A stretch of 5,894 bases of DNA from Methanomicrobiales archaeon (GCA_012520015.1 JAAYPD010000297.1:1-5894), one strand, 5' to 3'; shown: positions 1-5,894, counted from the stretch's first letter. Notes: generated by a model not told the origin, from the letters alone. Program-made: numbers and translations.

Positions 1-493
1 CTTTCTTTGCAATGTCCTTCGGAATGGCATCAAGGTCAGGAAGAAAATCGTTCTCCCTGACAAGCGGCATCTCGTAGGTACTGGCCTCGGCAAAGAGTGC
101 TCCTGTGCTGTAAACCGGATACCCGGGACTTGGGACAAGGACATAGTCTCCAGGCCCGGTAAGTGCCTCCGGGATATGGGCAACCCCGTCTTTTGAGCCC
201 ATGAGGGAGATGACCTGTGTGTCAGGATCAAGGTCAACACCAAACCGCCTGTTATACCAACCTGCTACCGCCTGCCTGTATGCAGGCATGCCAAGGTAAG
301 AGGGATAATGGTGATTATCAGGATCTTTTGCTGCATCTATGAGAGCATTTACAATATGTGGCGAGGTGCAAAGATCAGGGTCTCCAACTCCAAGATCGAT
401 TACATCAACTCCTTCAGCCCTTTTTTTCGCTTTCATCTCGTCAATGCGGGCAAAGAGGTAGGGTGGAAGGTTCTTTATTCTTTGTGCAAACAT
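1..493 (-). CDS. dapL: PLP-dependent aminotransferase, probable LL-diaminopimelate aminotransferase (N-terminal part, runs off left edge)
   Basis: Probable fold-type I aminotransferase that converts tetrahydrodipicolinate plus glutamate to LL-diaminopimelate in lysine synthesis; cytoplasmic and PLP-dependent. Only residues 1-164 are in the window, so the catalytic lysine is not visible. Translation of the minus strand starts MFAQRIKNLPPYLFARIDE, the N-terminal signature of the DapL/aspartate aminotransferase group. It is followed by the substrate-loop motif GVGDPDL (35-41), a YPSYLGMPAYR segment (63-73), the cofactor phosphate-binding loop GSKDG (99-103) and PSPGYPVY (121-128). Residues 42-44 read CTS where relatives usually have PTP, a small oddity. 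The ATG at 491-493 is the only in-frame ATG before the upstream stop at 554-556. It has no strong SD; a TGGTGG lies about 15 nt upstream. The family is secure, but the exact substrate is less so, since other aspartate-type aminotransferases share these motifs. Confidence 0.82.
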   Translation of the reverse strand, partial: MFAQRIKNLPPYLFARIDEMKAKKRAEGVDVIDLGVGDPDLCTSPHIVNALIDAAKDPDNHHYPSYLGMPAYRQAVAGWYNRRFGVDLDPDTQVISLMGSKDGVAHIPEALTGPGDYVLVPSPGYPVYSTGALFAEASTYEMPLVRENDFLPDLDAIPKDIAKK

Positions 494-540
494 GGTGGTA
501 TACGTTGGCCACCAGAATTCATAGATGTTTAGTAACAGGG
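494..540 (-). promoter_or_regulatory. Short leader between chemoreceptor terminator and aminotransferase
   Basis: The gap between the chemoreceptor stop and the aminotransferase ATG is only about 60 bp, and its distal part is a terminator. The remainder must carry the aminotransferase promoter unless there is read-through. I see no convincing TATA element here; the most AT-rich stretch is around 522-540. A TGGTGG at 509-514 (minus strand) is a poor SD at about 15 nt spacing. Confidence 0.25.
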
Positions 541-572
541 AAAAAAAGTGGGATCAGACTTTAAACTGATCC
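541..572 (-). terminator. Intrinsic-type terminator overlapping the chemoreceptor stop codon
   Basis: Read on the minus strand, GGATCAG (566-572) and CTGATCC (551-557) form a perfect 7-bp stem around an 8-nt loop. The stem is followed, after CAC, by seven consecutive Ts (541-547). The right arm contains the chemoreceptor TGA stop (554-556), so the hairpin uses the last codons of the gene. The hairpin plus U-tract shape and its position fit a transcription terminator for the chemoreceptor. Archaeal termination relies mainly on the T-tract, so the stem may be accessory or may stabilise the 3' end. Confidence 0.65.
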
Positions 573-2977
573 ATCTCGTCATGAATATGTTTTACAGTCT
601 CGTGTGCCTGGTCGGTGGCCTCGTGAATGACTGCCATGGAGGTGTTAACCTGGGAGACCATGGCCGAGATCTGGTCAACTGCTGCGGAGGACTCTTCACT
701 TGCGGCTGCAAGACCGACCGACTCTTTCGCGGTCTGTGTTACCATGTCACTGAACTCATTGACCGTTGCAGTAACTTCCTGTACCGATGCAGCCTGCTCC
801 TCGCTGGCAGCGGCAACTTCACTCATGTTTGAATTAATTACCGAGATAGAGCTCACAATCTCGTTAAAGATCTCCAGGGTTTCACTGACAGCGGCATTCC
901 CACCTTCTATCTCGGTCAGGGATTTATTCACTGCATCGGCCATTGCACCTGATTTCTTCTGAAGCCCGGTAATGATGCCTGCAATATGTTCTGCAGACTT
1001 CTGAGACTCGTTTGCAAGCTCTTTTACTTCAGATGCCACGACGGCAAACCCAAGGCCTGCTTCACCTGCACGGGCCGCCTCGATAGCAGCGTTTAAGGCA
1101 AGGAGATTCGTCTCTTCTGCAATGGAGCTGATTATATCTACGATACGACCGATCTCCTGCATCTGCTCGTTTATCTCCTGGTTCATATCACTGATAACCG
1201 AGGAGGCCTGCATAATGCCTTTCATCCCGCCTTCTGCCTCACCTGCAGCTTTCTTTCCATTTTCAGATAATTCTGCAGCGGTATTTGTGAGATAGGACAC
1301 CTGCTCCATCTTTGCGGCGACGGACTGGACCGTTGTTGCAAGATCCTGCATGGCAGCAAGAATCTGCTGGGTAGTAAGGCCACTCTTATCTGCGAGATCA
1401 TTTACTGCAGCTGCAATCCTTGCAACCTGGCTTACTCCTTCAGACACATCTTCAATGCTCTTATGTGCAATCTCAGTCTCCCCGTTGACCTCATTCACCT
1501 TAGCCGTAACGATATCCACCTGCTCTGACAGGATATTCATCTGGTTACGAACAGCAGTAAGGGCATTGGAAAGATCGATACCGATCGTGTCAAGGGCATC
1601 CCTGAAGTCCACAAATTCGCCTTCGAGATGGAGAGACGAGTTCATCCTTGCCTGGAAATCCCCAGAGGCATACTTCCTGCACAGACTCATGGCCTCCTGC
1701 AGTGGAACTGCCATGGCATCAACAGTATCATTTACCCCGTCGATGATGACAGCATAATCTCCCTGGAATTTACTGATATCTCCCCGAACATTTAGTCTTC
1801 CTGATGATGCTGCTGTGCTAAGAGTCCTGACCTCGTCCCTGAAGAGCTGGAACGTGGCCACAACCCCTGAAAATGCCTTTCCAAGAACGGAAATTTCATC
1901 CTTGCTCTGGGAATCATTAATACTGACCGTGAGATCCCCATGCTGAATCTTCTCGGCAACCTGGACAAGTTCGTCCATCCTCCTGGATATTGAGCGGCCA
2001 AATGCAAGAGATACAAGCGTTCCTGCAATGATACCAATGATGACCACAAGGATAATGGTATTACGTATAGTGTCAAGCGGTTTTGTAAAGTCGGAAATCT
2101 CGCTGCTGGTGGTAATTATCCAGTCAAAGGGTTCAAAGTAGTCATATGCCGCGATCTTCTCTTCACCTTTAAGCCAGGTGTACTGCTGGTACCCCTTCTT
2201 TTCTGAAATTATTTTTTTGACAAAGTCATGGGAGGTCATATCCTGGCCTTCAAGGGAGGGATGAAGCAGCAGTGTTCCCCTGCTGTTCAGGATGTACATG
2301 TACCCATGCTCACCTATCTTTTTCTGGCGGATCTGTTCCTGTAAAATACCTATAGTAGACTCTTCATCTACACCTACGAAGAGGATACCGATAATATTTC
2401 CTGATGTATCTTTTATCGGCTCATATGCAGTGATATAATTCTTCCCTACGACATTTGCAGTTCCATAATAGGTCTGTCCCTTGTTGATGACCGCATCATA
2501 TACTGCGTCAGAGACAGGAGTGCCGACTGCGCGCTTTCCATTCTCGTCAATGACATTAGTAGAGATGCGTATCGCCTGGTTTCCTTTCTTCTGGAATATT
2601 GTTGCAGTTCCTCCAAGAAGTCCCTGGACCTCGTCTACTATCTCAAAGTTATTATTCACCCTGTACGATGAACCAAGCACGAGTTCGTCATTTATTATAG
2701 AGGGCTTGCCTTTAGCATAGAAGAATTCACGAAGGACATTGAGATCGCTGTTCACCTTGACCTGCGTCAGGTCATAAACCGTCTTTGTCTCTTCGGTGAT
2801 ATCTGCAACCTGTGTCTCAAGGCTCACCCTGATATCGTTTTTAATCATCTCTTCAGCACAGGAGTACGCAACAAATCCCAGTACGACCGTTGGAACGATA
2901 ACCAGGATTAAGCAGATGATAATGATCTTTTGTCCGATTGTTGCATTGTCCAGCCAATGCTTAATGTTTATCTTCAT
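554..2977 (-). CDS. Methyl-accepting chemotaxis protein with double Cache sensor and tandem HAMP domains
   Basis: Transmembrane chemoreceptor of 807 residues that should signal through CheW/CheA to the archaellum motor. TM1 is at about 17-38. The extracytoplasmic part (about 40-300) resembles a Cache_3-Cache_2 type tandem: a first module ends near GNIIGILFVGVDEE (193-206) and a second near YDYFEPFDWIITTSSEI (278-294). TM2 is about 306-327. HAMP 1 spans 328-376 (GDL at 347-349). Two further HAMP-like units follow at about 377-421 (ISKFQGDYAVIIDGVN) and 422-470 (VPLQEAM...ASGDF). The MCP signalling domain runs from about 500 to 795, with the conserved hairpin tip at 617-640 (EETNLLALNAAIEAARAGE). 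Likely methylation patches are ASEEQAAS (724-731) and ASEESSAA (759-766). There is no NWETF-type CheR tether; the protein ends DQFKV. The ATG has an AAGGAGA SD 5 nt upstream. No che genes are adjacent, so this is an orphan receptor; its ligand cannot be read from sequence. Confidence 0.96.
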   Translation of the reverse strand: MKINIKHWLDNATIGQKIIIICLILVIVPTVVLGFVAYSCAEEMIKNDIRVSLETQVADITEETKTVYDLTQVKVNSDLNVLREFFYAKGKPSIINDELVLGSSYRVNNNFEIVDEVQGLLGGTATIFQKKGNQAIRISTNVIDENGKRAVGTPVSDAVYDAVINKGQTYYGTANVVGKNYITAYEPIKDTSGNIIGILFVGVDEESTIGILQEQIRQKKIGEHGYMYILNSRGTLLLHPSLEGQDMTSHDFVKKIISEKKGYQQYTWLKGEEKIAAYDYFEPFDWIITTSSEISDFTKPLDTIRNTIILVVIIGIIAGTLVSLAFGRSISRRMDELVQVAEKIQHGDLTVSINDSQSKDEISVLGKAFSGVVATFQLFRDEVRTLSTAASSGRLNVRGDISKFQGDYAVIIDGVNDTVDAMAVPLQEAMSLCRKYASGDFQARMNSSLHLEGEFVDFRDALDTIGIDLSNALTAVRNQMNILSEQVDIVTAKVNEVNGETEIAHKSIEDVSEGVSQVARIAAAVNDLADKSGLTTQQILAAMQDLATTVQSVAAKMEQVSYLTNTAAELSENGKKAAGEAEGGMKGIMQASSVISDMNQEINEQMQEIGRIVDIISSIAEETNLLALNAAIEAARAGEAGLGFAVVASEVKELANESQKSAEHIAGIITGLQKKSGAMADAVNKSLTEIEGGNAAVSETLEIFNEIVSSISVINSNMSEVAAASEEQAASVQEVTATVNEFSDMVTQTAKESVGLAAASEESSAAVDQISAMVSQVNTSMAVIHEATDQAHETVKHIHDEMDQFKV

Positions 2978-2982
2978 CAGTG

Positions 2983-2989
2983 TCTCCTT
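2983..2989 (-). promoter_or_regulatory. Shine-Dalgarno for the chemoreceptor
   Basis: AAGGAGA on the minus strand, five bases before the ATG at 2975-2977. It fixes the start immediately ahead of the short cytoplasmic N-terminus and TM1. Confidence 0.8.
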
Positions 2990-3157
2990 GGATATACCCT
3001 GGATAAGAGGGTAATTACCCTGTCGTAATTATACATCAGTATAATACATTGTGTGTATTTATTATATGTGAAATTGATCAGAACTCTGGTAGATGAGCCA
3101 GGGCCATGATACCGGATTATTGCCCGTGATTTCACATTTCAGAACTAATTCTCATTA
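2990..3157 (-). promoter_or_regulatory. Chemoreceptor promoter region with 12-bp palindrome
   Basis: The gap of about 180 bp between the phosphotransferase stop and the chemoreceptor start holds no gene I can support. It is AT-rich near 3020-3075. The best TATA-like element on the minus strand is ATATAATAAATA (about 3056-3067), which would place initiation near 3030-3040; TGTATTATAC and TGTATAATTA close by are alternatives. A perfect palindrome GGGTAATTACCC (3009-3020) lies about 32 bp before the ATG, at or just downstream of the expected start site, where an archaeal repressor could bind. A 9-bp inverted repeat (ATGTGAAAT at 3066-3074, ATTTCACAT at 3129-3137) and three TCAGAAC words (plus-strand sense) are also present. 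No terminator is obvious for the phosphotransferase. Confidence 0.5.
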
Positions 3158-3949
3158 TCAGAACAAAGGCCTGACATATGCCTGCGCAGCTGGTGAGAGG
3201 TATCCATAGACCGCCCCAGCTATGACAGGAAGCCAGGCAAGGATCTCATCCCTTGACCTGCCTGTAGCCGAACAGTATTTTTCCAGGTAAAGTTCCTCAA
3301 ATCCATATCCGCCGATGAAATAATCCATGTAACTCCGGCATGCATCAGCGGCCGGATCACCAGAGGAGGCTTCGACCCAGTCGATGATCAGGCATGAATC
3401 ACCCTCACACAGAATATTTCCTCCGTGAAAATCACCATGACAGAGATTATTCCCGTCAGGGAGCTGATCAAGCATTCCAAGAAGTTTTTCTTTCTCTTCA
3501 GTGCTAAGGCCCGGACTTCCGATGATCATCGCCTTCTGCTTTGATTTCAATGCCGTATAACCCAGAAGTAACATCTTGTGCATCTCCACCTGAAGCCTGA
3601 CGATGGTGTCCATGCACTCTGGTGCCTTATTCCGGTCTTTGAGCATGACATCAAGAAGAGAGATACCTTTGAGCTGATCCATGAGAAGAACCGTCCGGTT
3701 GTGAAAGGTCTCAACTCCATACACTTTTGGAGCAGGAACTTTGAGCTCATTGATGACAGACATGGCATATGCCTCCTGGAATGCCTCGCTGGGCAGTTTA
3801 GTATCCCTGAACACCTTTGCTACTATCCCATCCCGTGCATAGATGACTGCTGCCATCCCGGCGCCTATCTGTTCTCCGTACCGTTCCCTGAACTCCTTGT
3901 CATCCTCCACTTTACCGTACATGGAGTCTAAATCGATTTCATCTGTCAT
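3158..3949 (-). CDS. APH-family phosphotransferase (small-molecule kinase-like)
   Basis: Protein-kinase-fold phosphotransferase of the aminoglycoside phosphotransferase/choline kinase superfamily, 263 residues and cytoplasmic; it would transfer phosphate from ATP to a hydroxyl of an unknown substrate. Numbering is from the ATG. There is a glycine-rich loop IGAGMAAVIY (28-37), an ATP-contacting lysine in VAKVF (K45), a helix-C glutamate candidate (E59) and a hinge LLMDQLKG (88-95). The Brenner motif HGDFHGGN (171-178) carries catalytic D173 and N178, and the metal-binding aspartate lies in IDW (D190), followed by GDPAAD. All key catalytic residues are present and the length is normal, so it is probably active. 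The ATG at 3947-3949 is preceded at 5 nt by GAGGT. A TTG four codons upstream overlaps that SD and is a poor start. It has its own TATA element and appears monocistronic. Nothing points to drug resistance; a fructosamine- or choline-kinase-like substrate is equally possible. Confidence 0.88.
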   Translation of the reverse strand: MTDEIDLDSMYGKVEDDKEFRERYGEQIGAGMAAVIYARDGIVAKVFRDTKLPSEAFQEAYAMSVINELKVPAPKVYGVETFHNRTVLLMDQLKGISLLDVMLKDRNKAPECMDTIVRLQVEMHKMLLLGYTALKSKQKAMIIGSPGLSTEEKEKLLGMLDQLPDGNNLCHGDFHGGNILCEGDSCLIIDWVEASSGDPAADACRSYMDYFIGGYGFEELYLEKYCSATGRSRDEILAWLPVIAGAVYGYLSPAAQAYVRPLF

Positions 3950-3954
3950 GGTGT

Positions 3955-3959
3955 ACCTC
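3955..3959 (-). promoter_or_regulatory. Shine-Dalgarno that selects the phosphotransferase ATG
   Basis: GAGGT on the minus strand with a 5-nt spacer to the ATG at 3947-3949. It overlaps the in-frame TTG at 3959-3961, which argues that the ATG, not the TTG, is used. Confidence 0.7.
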
Positions 3960-4000
3960 AATTAACAATCATGCATGGCATCAGAACGATACTGGCATGA

Positions 4001-4018
4001 GAATATAAAATAATCTTT
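4001..4018 (-). promoter_or_regulatory. TATA/BRE-type promoter for the phosphotransferase
   Basis: The minus strand reads AAAGATTATTTTATATTC, close to the methanogen pattern of an A-rich BRE followed by a TTTATAT box (TTTTATAT at 4003-4010). Initiation would fall about 25 bp on, near 3980, giving a leader of about 30 nt with the SD. It starts about 20 bp after the stop codon of the upstream membrane gene. The T-rich stretch may also help end that gene's transcript, as no hairpin is seen there. Confidence 0.6.
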
Positions 4019-4028
4019 GTTACCCTGT

Positions 4029-5276
4029 TTATAGTATTCGATAACCCTGCCCGGCCATGGTGATTTTTTCAAGCATAAAGGCCAGGCATACCATGAGAAC
4101 ACCAAGAATGAAGAGGTTTACCAGGATAACCACTCCGGGGATGAGTCCTGGAAGAAGCAGGTTCATTCCAAAACCCATGGTCAAAAGGTGCAGAATTATC
4201 AACAATTTATACAATTTTTTTGTTTCTGCCGGTAGAAAGGCTTGTTTATTTGGTGAGGAGCGGTATGACTGCATAGCAGGAATGATCCTCTTTACAATTC
4301 CTGTCCCTCCGGTGAGAAGATTCCATAGTCCCAGGATTGTCAGCATCCAGCCGGATAGCAGCCCTGGGACGATACAGGAGTAGATGCCAAGCACGGAGAC
4401 GAGTACTCCGATTCCGATCAATAGCCAGGATCGTTTGTGCACACCAAACGGAGTCTTTCCAAGGGCCAGTACCTGTATTGCCATGATGACCATGAGCAGG
4501 CCAAACTGGCTGTCCCTTGAAAACAACACGTAACCTTGGGAGACCGGAATTAGAATGATGGAACATTCGATAAAGATGATCCCAAGCAGAAGGATGAATG
4601 AGACAGGAATAGACAGGGAAGTTTCACAGTACAGAAGAAGACTGGCGATGCGTGGAATGTGCTTATCATCTGGCGTTTTTAAAGGAGGTTTTTCTTCTGG
4701 CGGATACATTTGTGAGAGCTTATGGATACACCATGCAAGGTAAAAAAATCCGGAAGAGAAGATCAGCGATACCAGGCCGGCAGAGACACCGGGTAGAAAC
4801 CAGGGGAAGAGGAGCATAAGGCCAAACACGATCCCTGTCAGATAAACAGATCCGCAGGCGAAGGTGAGATGCTGCAATATGCCTGGGACTCTTATCCACT
4901 GTCTTGCTCTTCCTTCTGAGTACAGGAGATTGATGAATAATACAATTCCTCCTGATACCATGAGAAACCCGACCAGCCCGGGAATTATGCCGGCTAAAAA
5001 CCCAGGAATGAAACAGGCAGCAGTCCCAAGTACGGCCGTAGAAAACCCAGTGATTATTACTATCCATGTACGTCTGAACGTTCCAAACGGAGTTTTTCCA
5101 AGGGTGATTGCATGGAGTGAGAGCAGAACAAGCAGCAGCCCATAGGCACTGTCCTGTTTAAAGGTGATCTCTCCGGCCAGGGCAGGAAACATAAACAGCC
5201 CGGAGAGTAGCATGAAAATACCAAATATGACCAGGATAACAGTGCCCAGGGTCAGATCAGACGGGCTGTCCAGCAC
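4029..5276 (-). CDS. Polytopic membrane protein with internal duplication, unknown function
   Basis: I do not recognise the family. The 415-residue product is very hydrophobic, with about ten membrane segments and two homologous halves aligning without gaps at an offset of 213 residues across the strongest part (about 8-110 with 221-323). Each half has a DS(A/Q)(Y/F)GLL(L/M)V segment (42-50, 255-263) leading into LGKTPFG (59-65, 272-278), a basic R/K-(T/S)-W and then (I/V)PG(F/L)L(A/S)G (90-96, 303-309). Each half closes with LLxPxxxPG-type helices (about 155-163 and 373-381). The halves are joined by a proline- and charge-rich linker (191-208). No catalytic, nucleotide-binding or transporter signature is visible; GKT here is not a Walker A motif. 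The given start is a GTG with no SD, and the true N-terminus may lie upstream. It stands alone between the ABC permease and the phosphotransferase. A role as a transporter or scaffold is possible but unsupported. Confidence 0.85.
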   Translation of the reverse strand: MLDSPSDLTLGTVILVIFGIFMLLSGLFMFPALAGEITFKQDSAYGLLLVLLSLHAITLGKTPFGTFRRTWIVIITGFSTAVLGTAACFIPGFLAGIIPGLVGFLMVSGGIVLFINLLYSEGRARQWIRVPGILQHLTFACGSVYLTGIVFGLMLLFPWFLPGVSAGLVSLIFSSGFFYLAWCIHKLSQMYPPEEKPPLKTPDDKHIPRIASLLLYCETSLSIPVSFILLLGIIFIECSIILIPVSQGYVLFSRDSQFGLLMVIMAIQVLALGKTPFGVHKRSWLLIGIGVLVSVLGIYSCIVPGLLSGWMLTILGLWNLLTGGTGIVKRIIPAMQSYRSSPNKQAFLPAETKKLYKLLIILHLLTMGFGMNLLLPGLIPGVVILVNLFILGVLMVCLAFMLEKITMAGQGYRIL

Positions 5277-5334
5277 CGGAGCTATCAGTCTGTTTGGGGT
5301 TTTTTGTGGAATGGGAGGACTCCTGTATGTTCAT
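5257..5334 (-). other. Short ATG-initiated frame overlapping the start of the membrane-protein gene
   Basis: An ATG at 5332-5334 opens a 25-codon frame (start MNIQESSHSTKN) that ends in a TGA at 5257-5259, past the GTG of the membrane protein and one frame away from it. A run of six As (5300-5305, minus strand) lies inside. Loss of one A would join this frame to the membrane protein and give a start reading MNIQESSHSTKTPNRLIAPV. It may be the true N-terminus cut off by an indel or read error, a leader peptide, or chance. The ATG lies about 26 bp from the centre of a TATA-like element, as expected for a leaderless message, and lacks an SD. Confidence 0.35.
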
Positions 5335-5355
5335 TTGTTGTATGAATAACATGGG

Positions 5356-5404
5356 TTTTATATTGATGGGGTTCACCCGCTTCTTCAAGGACGGATTATA
5401 AATT
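5356..5404 (-). promoter_or_regulatory. Candidate promoter(s) for the duplicated membrane protein
   Basis: Two TATA-like elements occur on the minus strand: AATTTATAAT (5395-5404) and AATATAAAA (5356-5364). The nearer one predicts initiation around 5335, right at the ATG at 5332-5334. The farther one predicts initiation near 5373, with a leader of about 40 nt to that ATG or about 95 nt to the GTG. I cannot tell which is used. Confidence 0.4.
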
Positions 5405-5486
5405 AACAGAAAGCGACAACGAAATGCCACCAGGATGAGTAAATTACCACCTCATAATATTTTTTCATGATAACCGGGAGCTCAAA
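5405..5486. other. Intergenic stretch, no gene seen
   Basis: This lies between the ABC permease 3' hairpin and the membrane-protein promoter. It includes GTAAATTAC (5439-5447) inside a loose inverted repeat, ATGAG (5435-5439) with CTCAT (5451-5455). It also holds a T-run on the plus strand (5460-5465), which is an A-run in the direction of the genes and so not a terminator for them. Nothing coding is supported. Confidence 0.5.
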
Positions 5487-5516
5487 CCCGGAGATTTGGG
5501 TGCTGGTATCTCCGGG
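5487..5516 (-). terminator. Hairpin downstream of the ABC permease
   Basis: CCCGGAGAT (5508-5516 on the minus strand) and ATCTCCGGG (5487-5495) make a perfect, GC-rich 9-bp stem around a 12-nt loop, starting 21 bp after the permease stop. Only three Ts follow the stem, so it is less typical than a U-tract terminator. It may act in 3'-end formation or mRNA stability. A shorter alternative pairing, CCGGG (5474-5478) with CCCGG (5487-5491), would compete with it. Confidence 0.5.
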
Positions 5517-5537
5517 AAACCGTAAATCCAGATATAT

Positions 5538-5894
5538 TTACTCGTTAAATTTCTTGTACAACATATTTGCAAGAACCTGGAAGAATAAGATGAAAAAGCA
5601 AAGGACAGCAATATCCACGAGCGGGTGAAATATAGTGGTGTCATCAAATCCTCCTTTAATAAGATCAGCTCCATAGGTAAGCGGGGAGAAGAATGATATG
5701 TACTGACCAGGGAAAGGGATGGAACTTAAAGGTACAAAGATGCCTGATATAAAAATAAGCGGTAACCGTACCAAATTCAGCATCGACATGATATCTCCGG
5801 GATTATCAGTCGGATATGAAGCAAACAAGGTTCCCATCGTGGCAAAACAGAAAGCGGTCAGCACTACCCCAGCAATAAATGGCAGTACATTCAC
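5538..5894 (-). CDS. ABC-2 type transporter permease (C-terminal part, runs off right edge)
   Basis: C-terminal 118 residues of an integral membrane subunit of an ABC exporter of the ABC-2 (DrrB/NodJ-like) class, which would pair with a cytoplasmic ATPase to export drugs, lipids or polysaccharide precursors. The visible part has three hydrophobic segments (about 4-28, 40-60 and 88-110 of the fragment). It carries the family's typical stretch SGIFVPLSSIP followed by FFSPLTYGADLIKGG, where ABC-2 permeases have an (N/S)PLTY..D..R-like motif. It ends with a basic tail YKKFNE. The family is usually about 250 residues, so roughly half is missing beyond the window. The frame is still open at the edge; a GTG at the very edge is not evidence of a start. 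The partner ATPase is expected just upstream, outside the window. The substrate is unknown. Confidence 0.85.
   Translation of the reverse strand: MNVLPFIAGVVLTAFCFATMGTLFASYPTDNPGDIMSMLNLVRLPLIFISGIFVPLSSIPFPGQYISFFSPLTYGADLIKGGFDDTTIFHPLVDIAVLCFFILFFQVLANMLYKKFNE

Noticed and set aside
1350..1757. Plus-strand open frame of 135 residues antisense to the chemoreceptor
   Set aside because: Antisense shadow of a GC-structured coiled-coil gene; no SD or family resemblance.
3959..3961. TTG as an upstream start for the phosphotransferase (267 residues)
   Set aside because: It overlaps the GAGGT SD that is ideally spaced for the ATG at 3947-3949.
4246..4566. 106-residue minus-strand frame inside the membrane-protein gene
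   Set aside because: It overlaps a clearly duplicated coding frame; its sequence is low in hydrophobic pattern and rich in Arg/His, as expected from an out-of-frame reading.
5083..5104. GKT in LGKTPFG as a Walker A nucleotide-binding motif
   Set aside because: It lacks the preceding GxxxxGK(S/T) pattern and sits at a membrane-segment edge in both halves.
5300..5306. A AAA AAC as a programmed -1 frameshift site
   Set aside because: The heptamer is in the right phase for the ATG frame, but a -1 shift leads to a stop within a few codons. The membrane-protein frame needs +1 (or loss of one base).
5403..5468. Minus-strand mini-ORF of 21 codons (MKKYYEVVIYSSWW...)
   Set aside because: No SD, no suitably placed promoter, and no recognisable similarity; chance open frame in AT-rich DNA.
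1..5894. Mobile element, CRISPR array, toxin-antitoxin or defence island
   Set aside because: No transposase, terminal inverted repeats, regularly spaced repeats or small paired genes were seen; the genes look like ordinary chromosomal content.

Overview
The window looks like a methanogenic archaeon, most likely of the Methanomicrobiales and perhaps Methanospirillum-like. The grounds are the LL-diaminopimelate aminotransferase-type N-terminus at the left edge, a large Cache/poly-HAMP chemoreceptor, archaeal-style TATA elements, short GAGGT or AAGGAGA ribosome-binding sites, and moderate GC. The genus is inferred from general resemblance and was not confirmed by a search. No mobile element, CRISPR array, tRNA or rRNA was seen.

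All five genes lie on the minus strand. In transcription order (right to left) they are: (1) the C-terminal part of an ABC-2 type transporter permease entering at the right edge (5538-5894), followed by a strong 9-bp hairpin; (2) a 415-residue polytopic membrane protein of unrecognised family made of two homologous halves (4029-5276), with an uncertain start; (3) an APH-type phosphotransferase of 263 residues (3158-3949), with its own TATA element and SD; (4) an 807-residue methyl-accepting chemotaxis protein (554-2977), with a good SD and an intrinsic-type terminator folded around its stop codon; (5) the first 164 residues of a PLP-dependent aminotransferase, probably DapL of lysine biosynthesis (1-493), running off the left edge.

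The genes do not form an evident operon or common pathway. Each gap of 60-260 bp carries its own candidate promoter, terminator or palindrome, so they are most likely separate transcription units: transport, membrane protein of unknown role, small-molecule kinase, chemosensing, and amino-acid biosynthesis. The least-explained items are the internally duplicated membrane protein with its repeated LGKTPFG motif, the frame and start problem at its 5' end (an ATG-initiated 25-codon frame separated from the main frame by an A6 run), and the 180-bp gap upstream of the chemoreceptor, which holds a perfect 12-bp palindrome and repeated TCAGAAC words. I saw no convincing evidence of a new multi-gene system.
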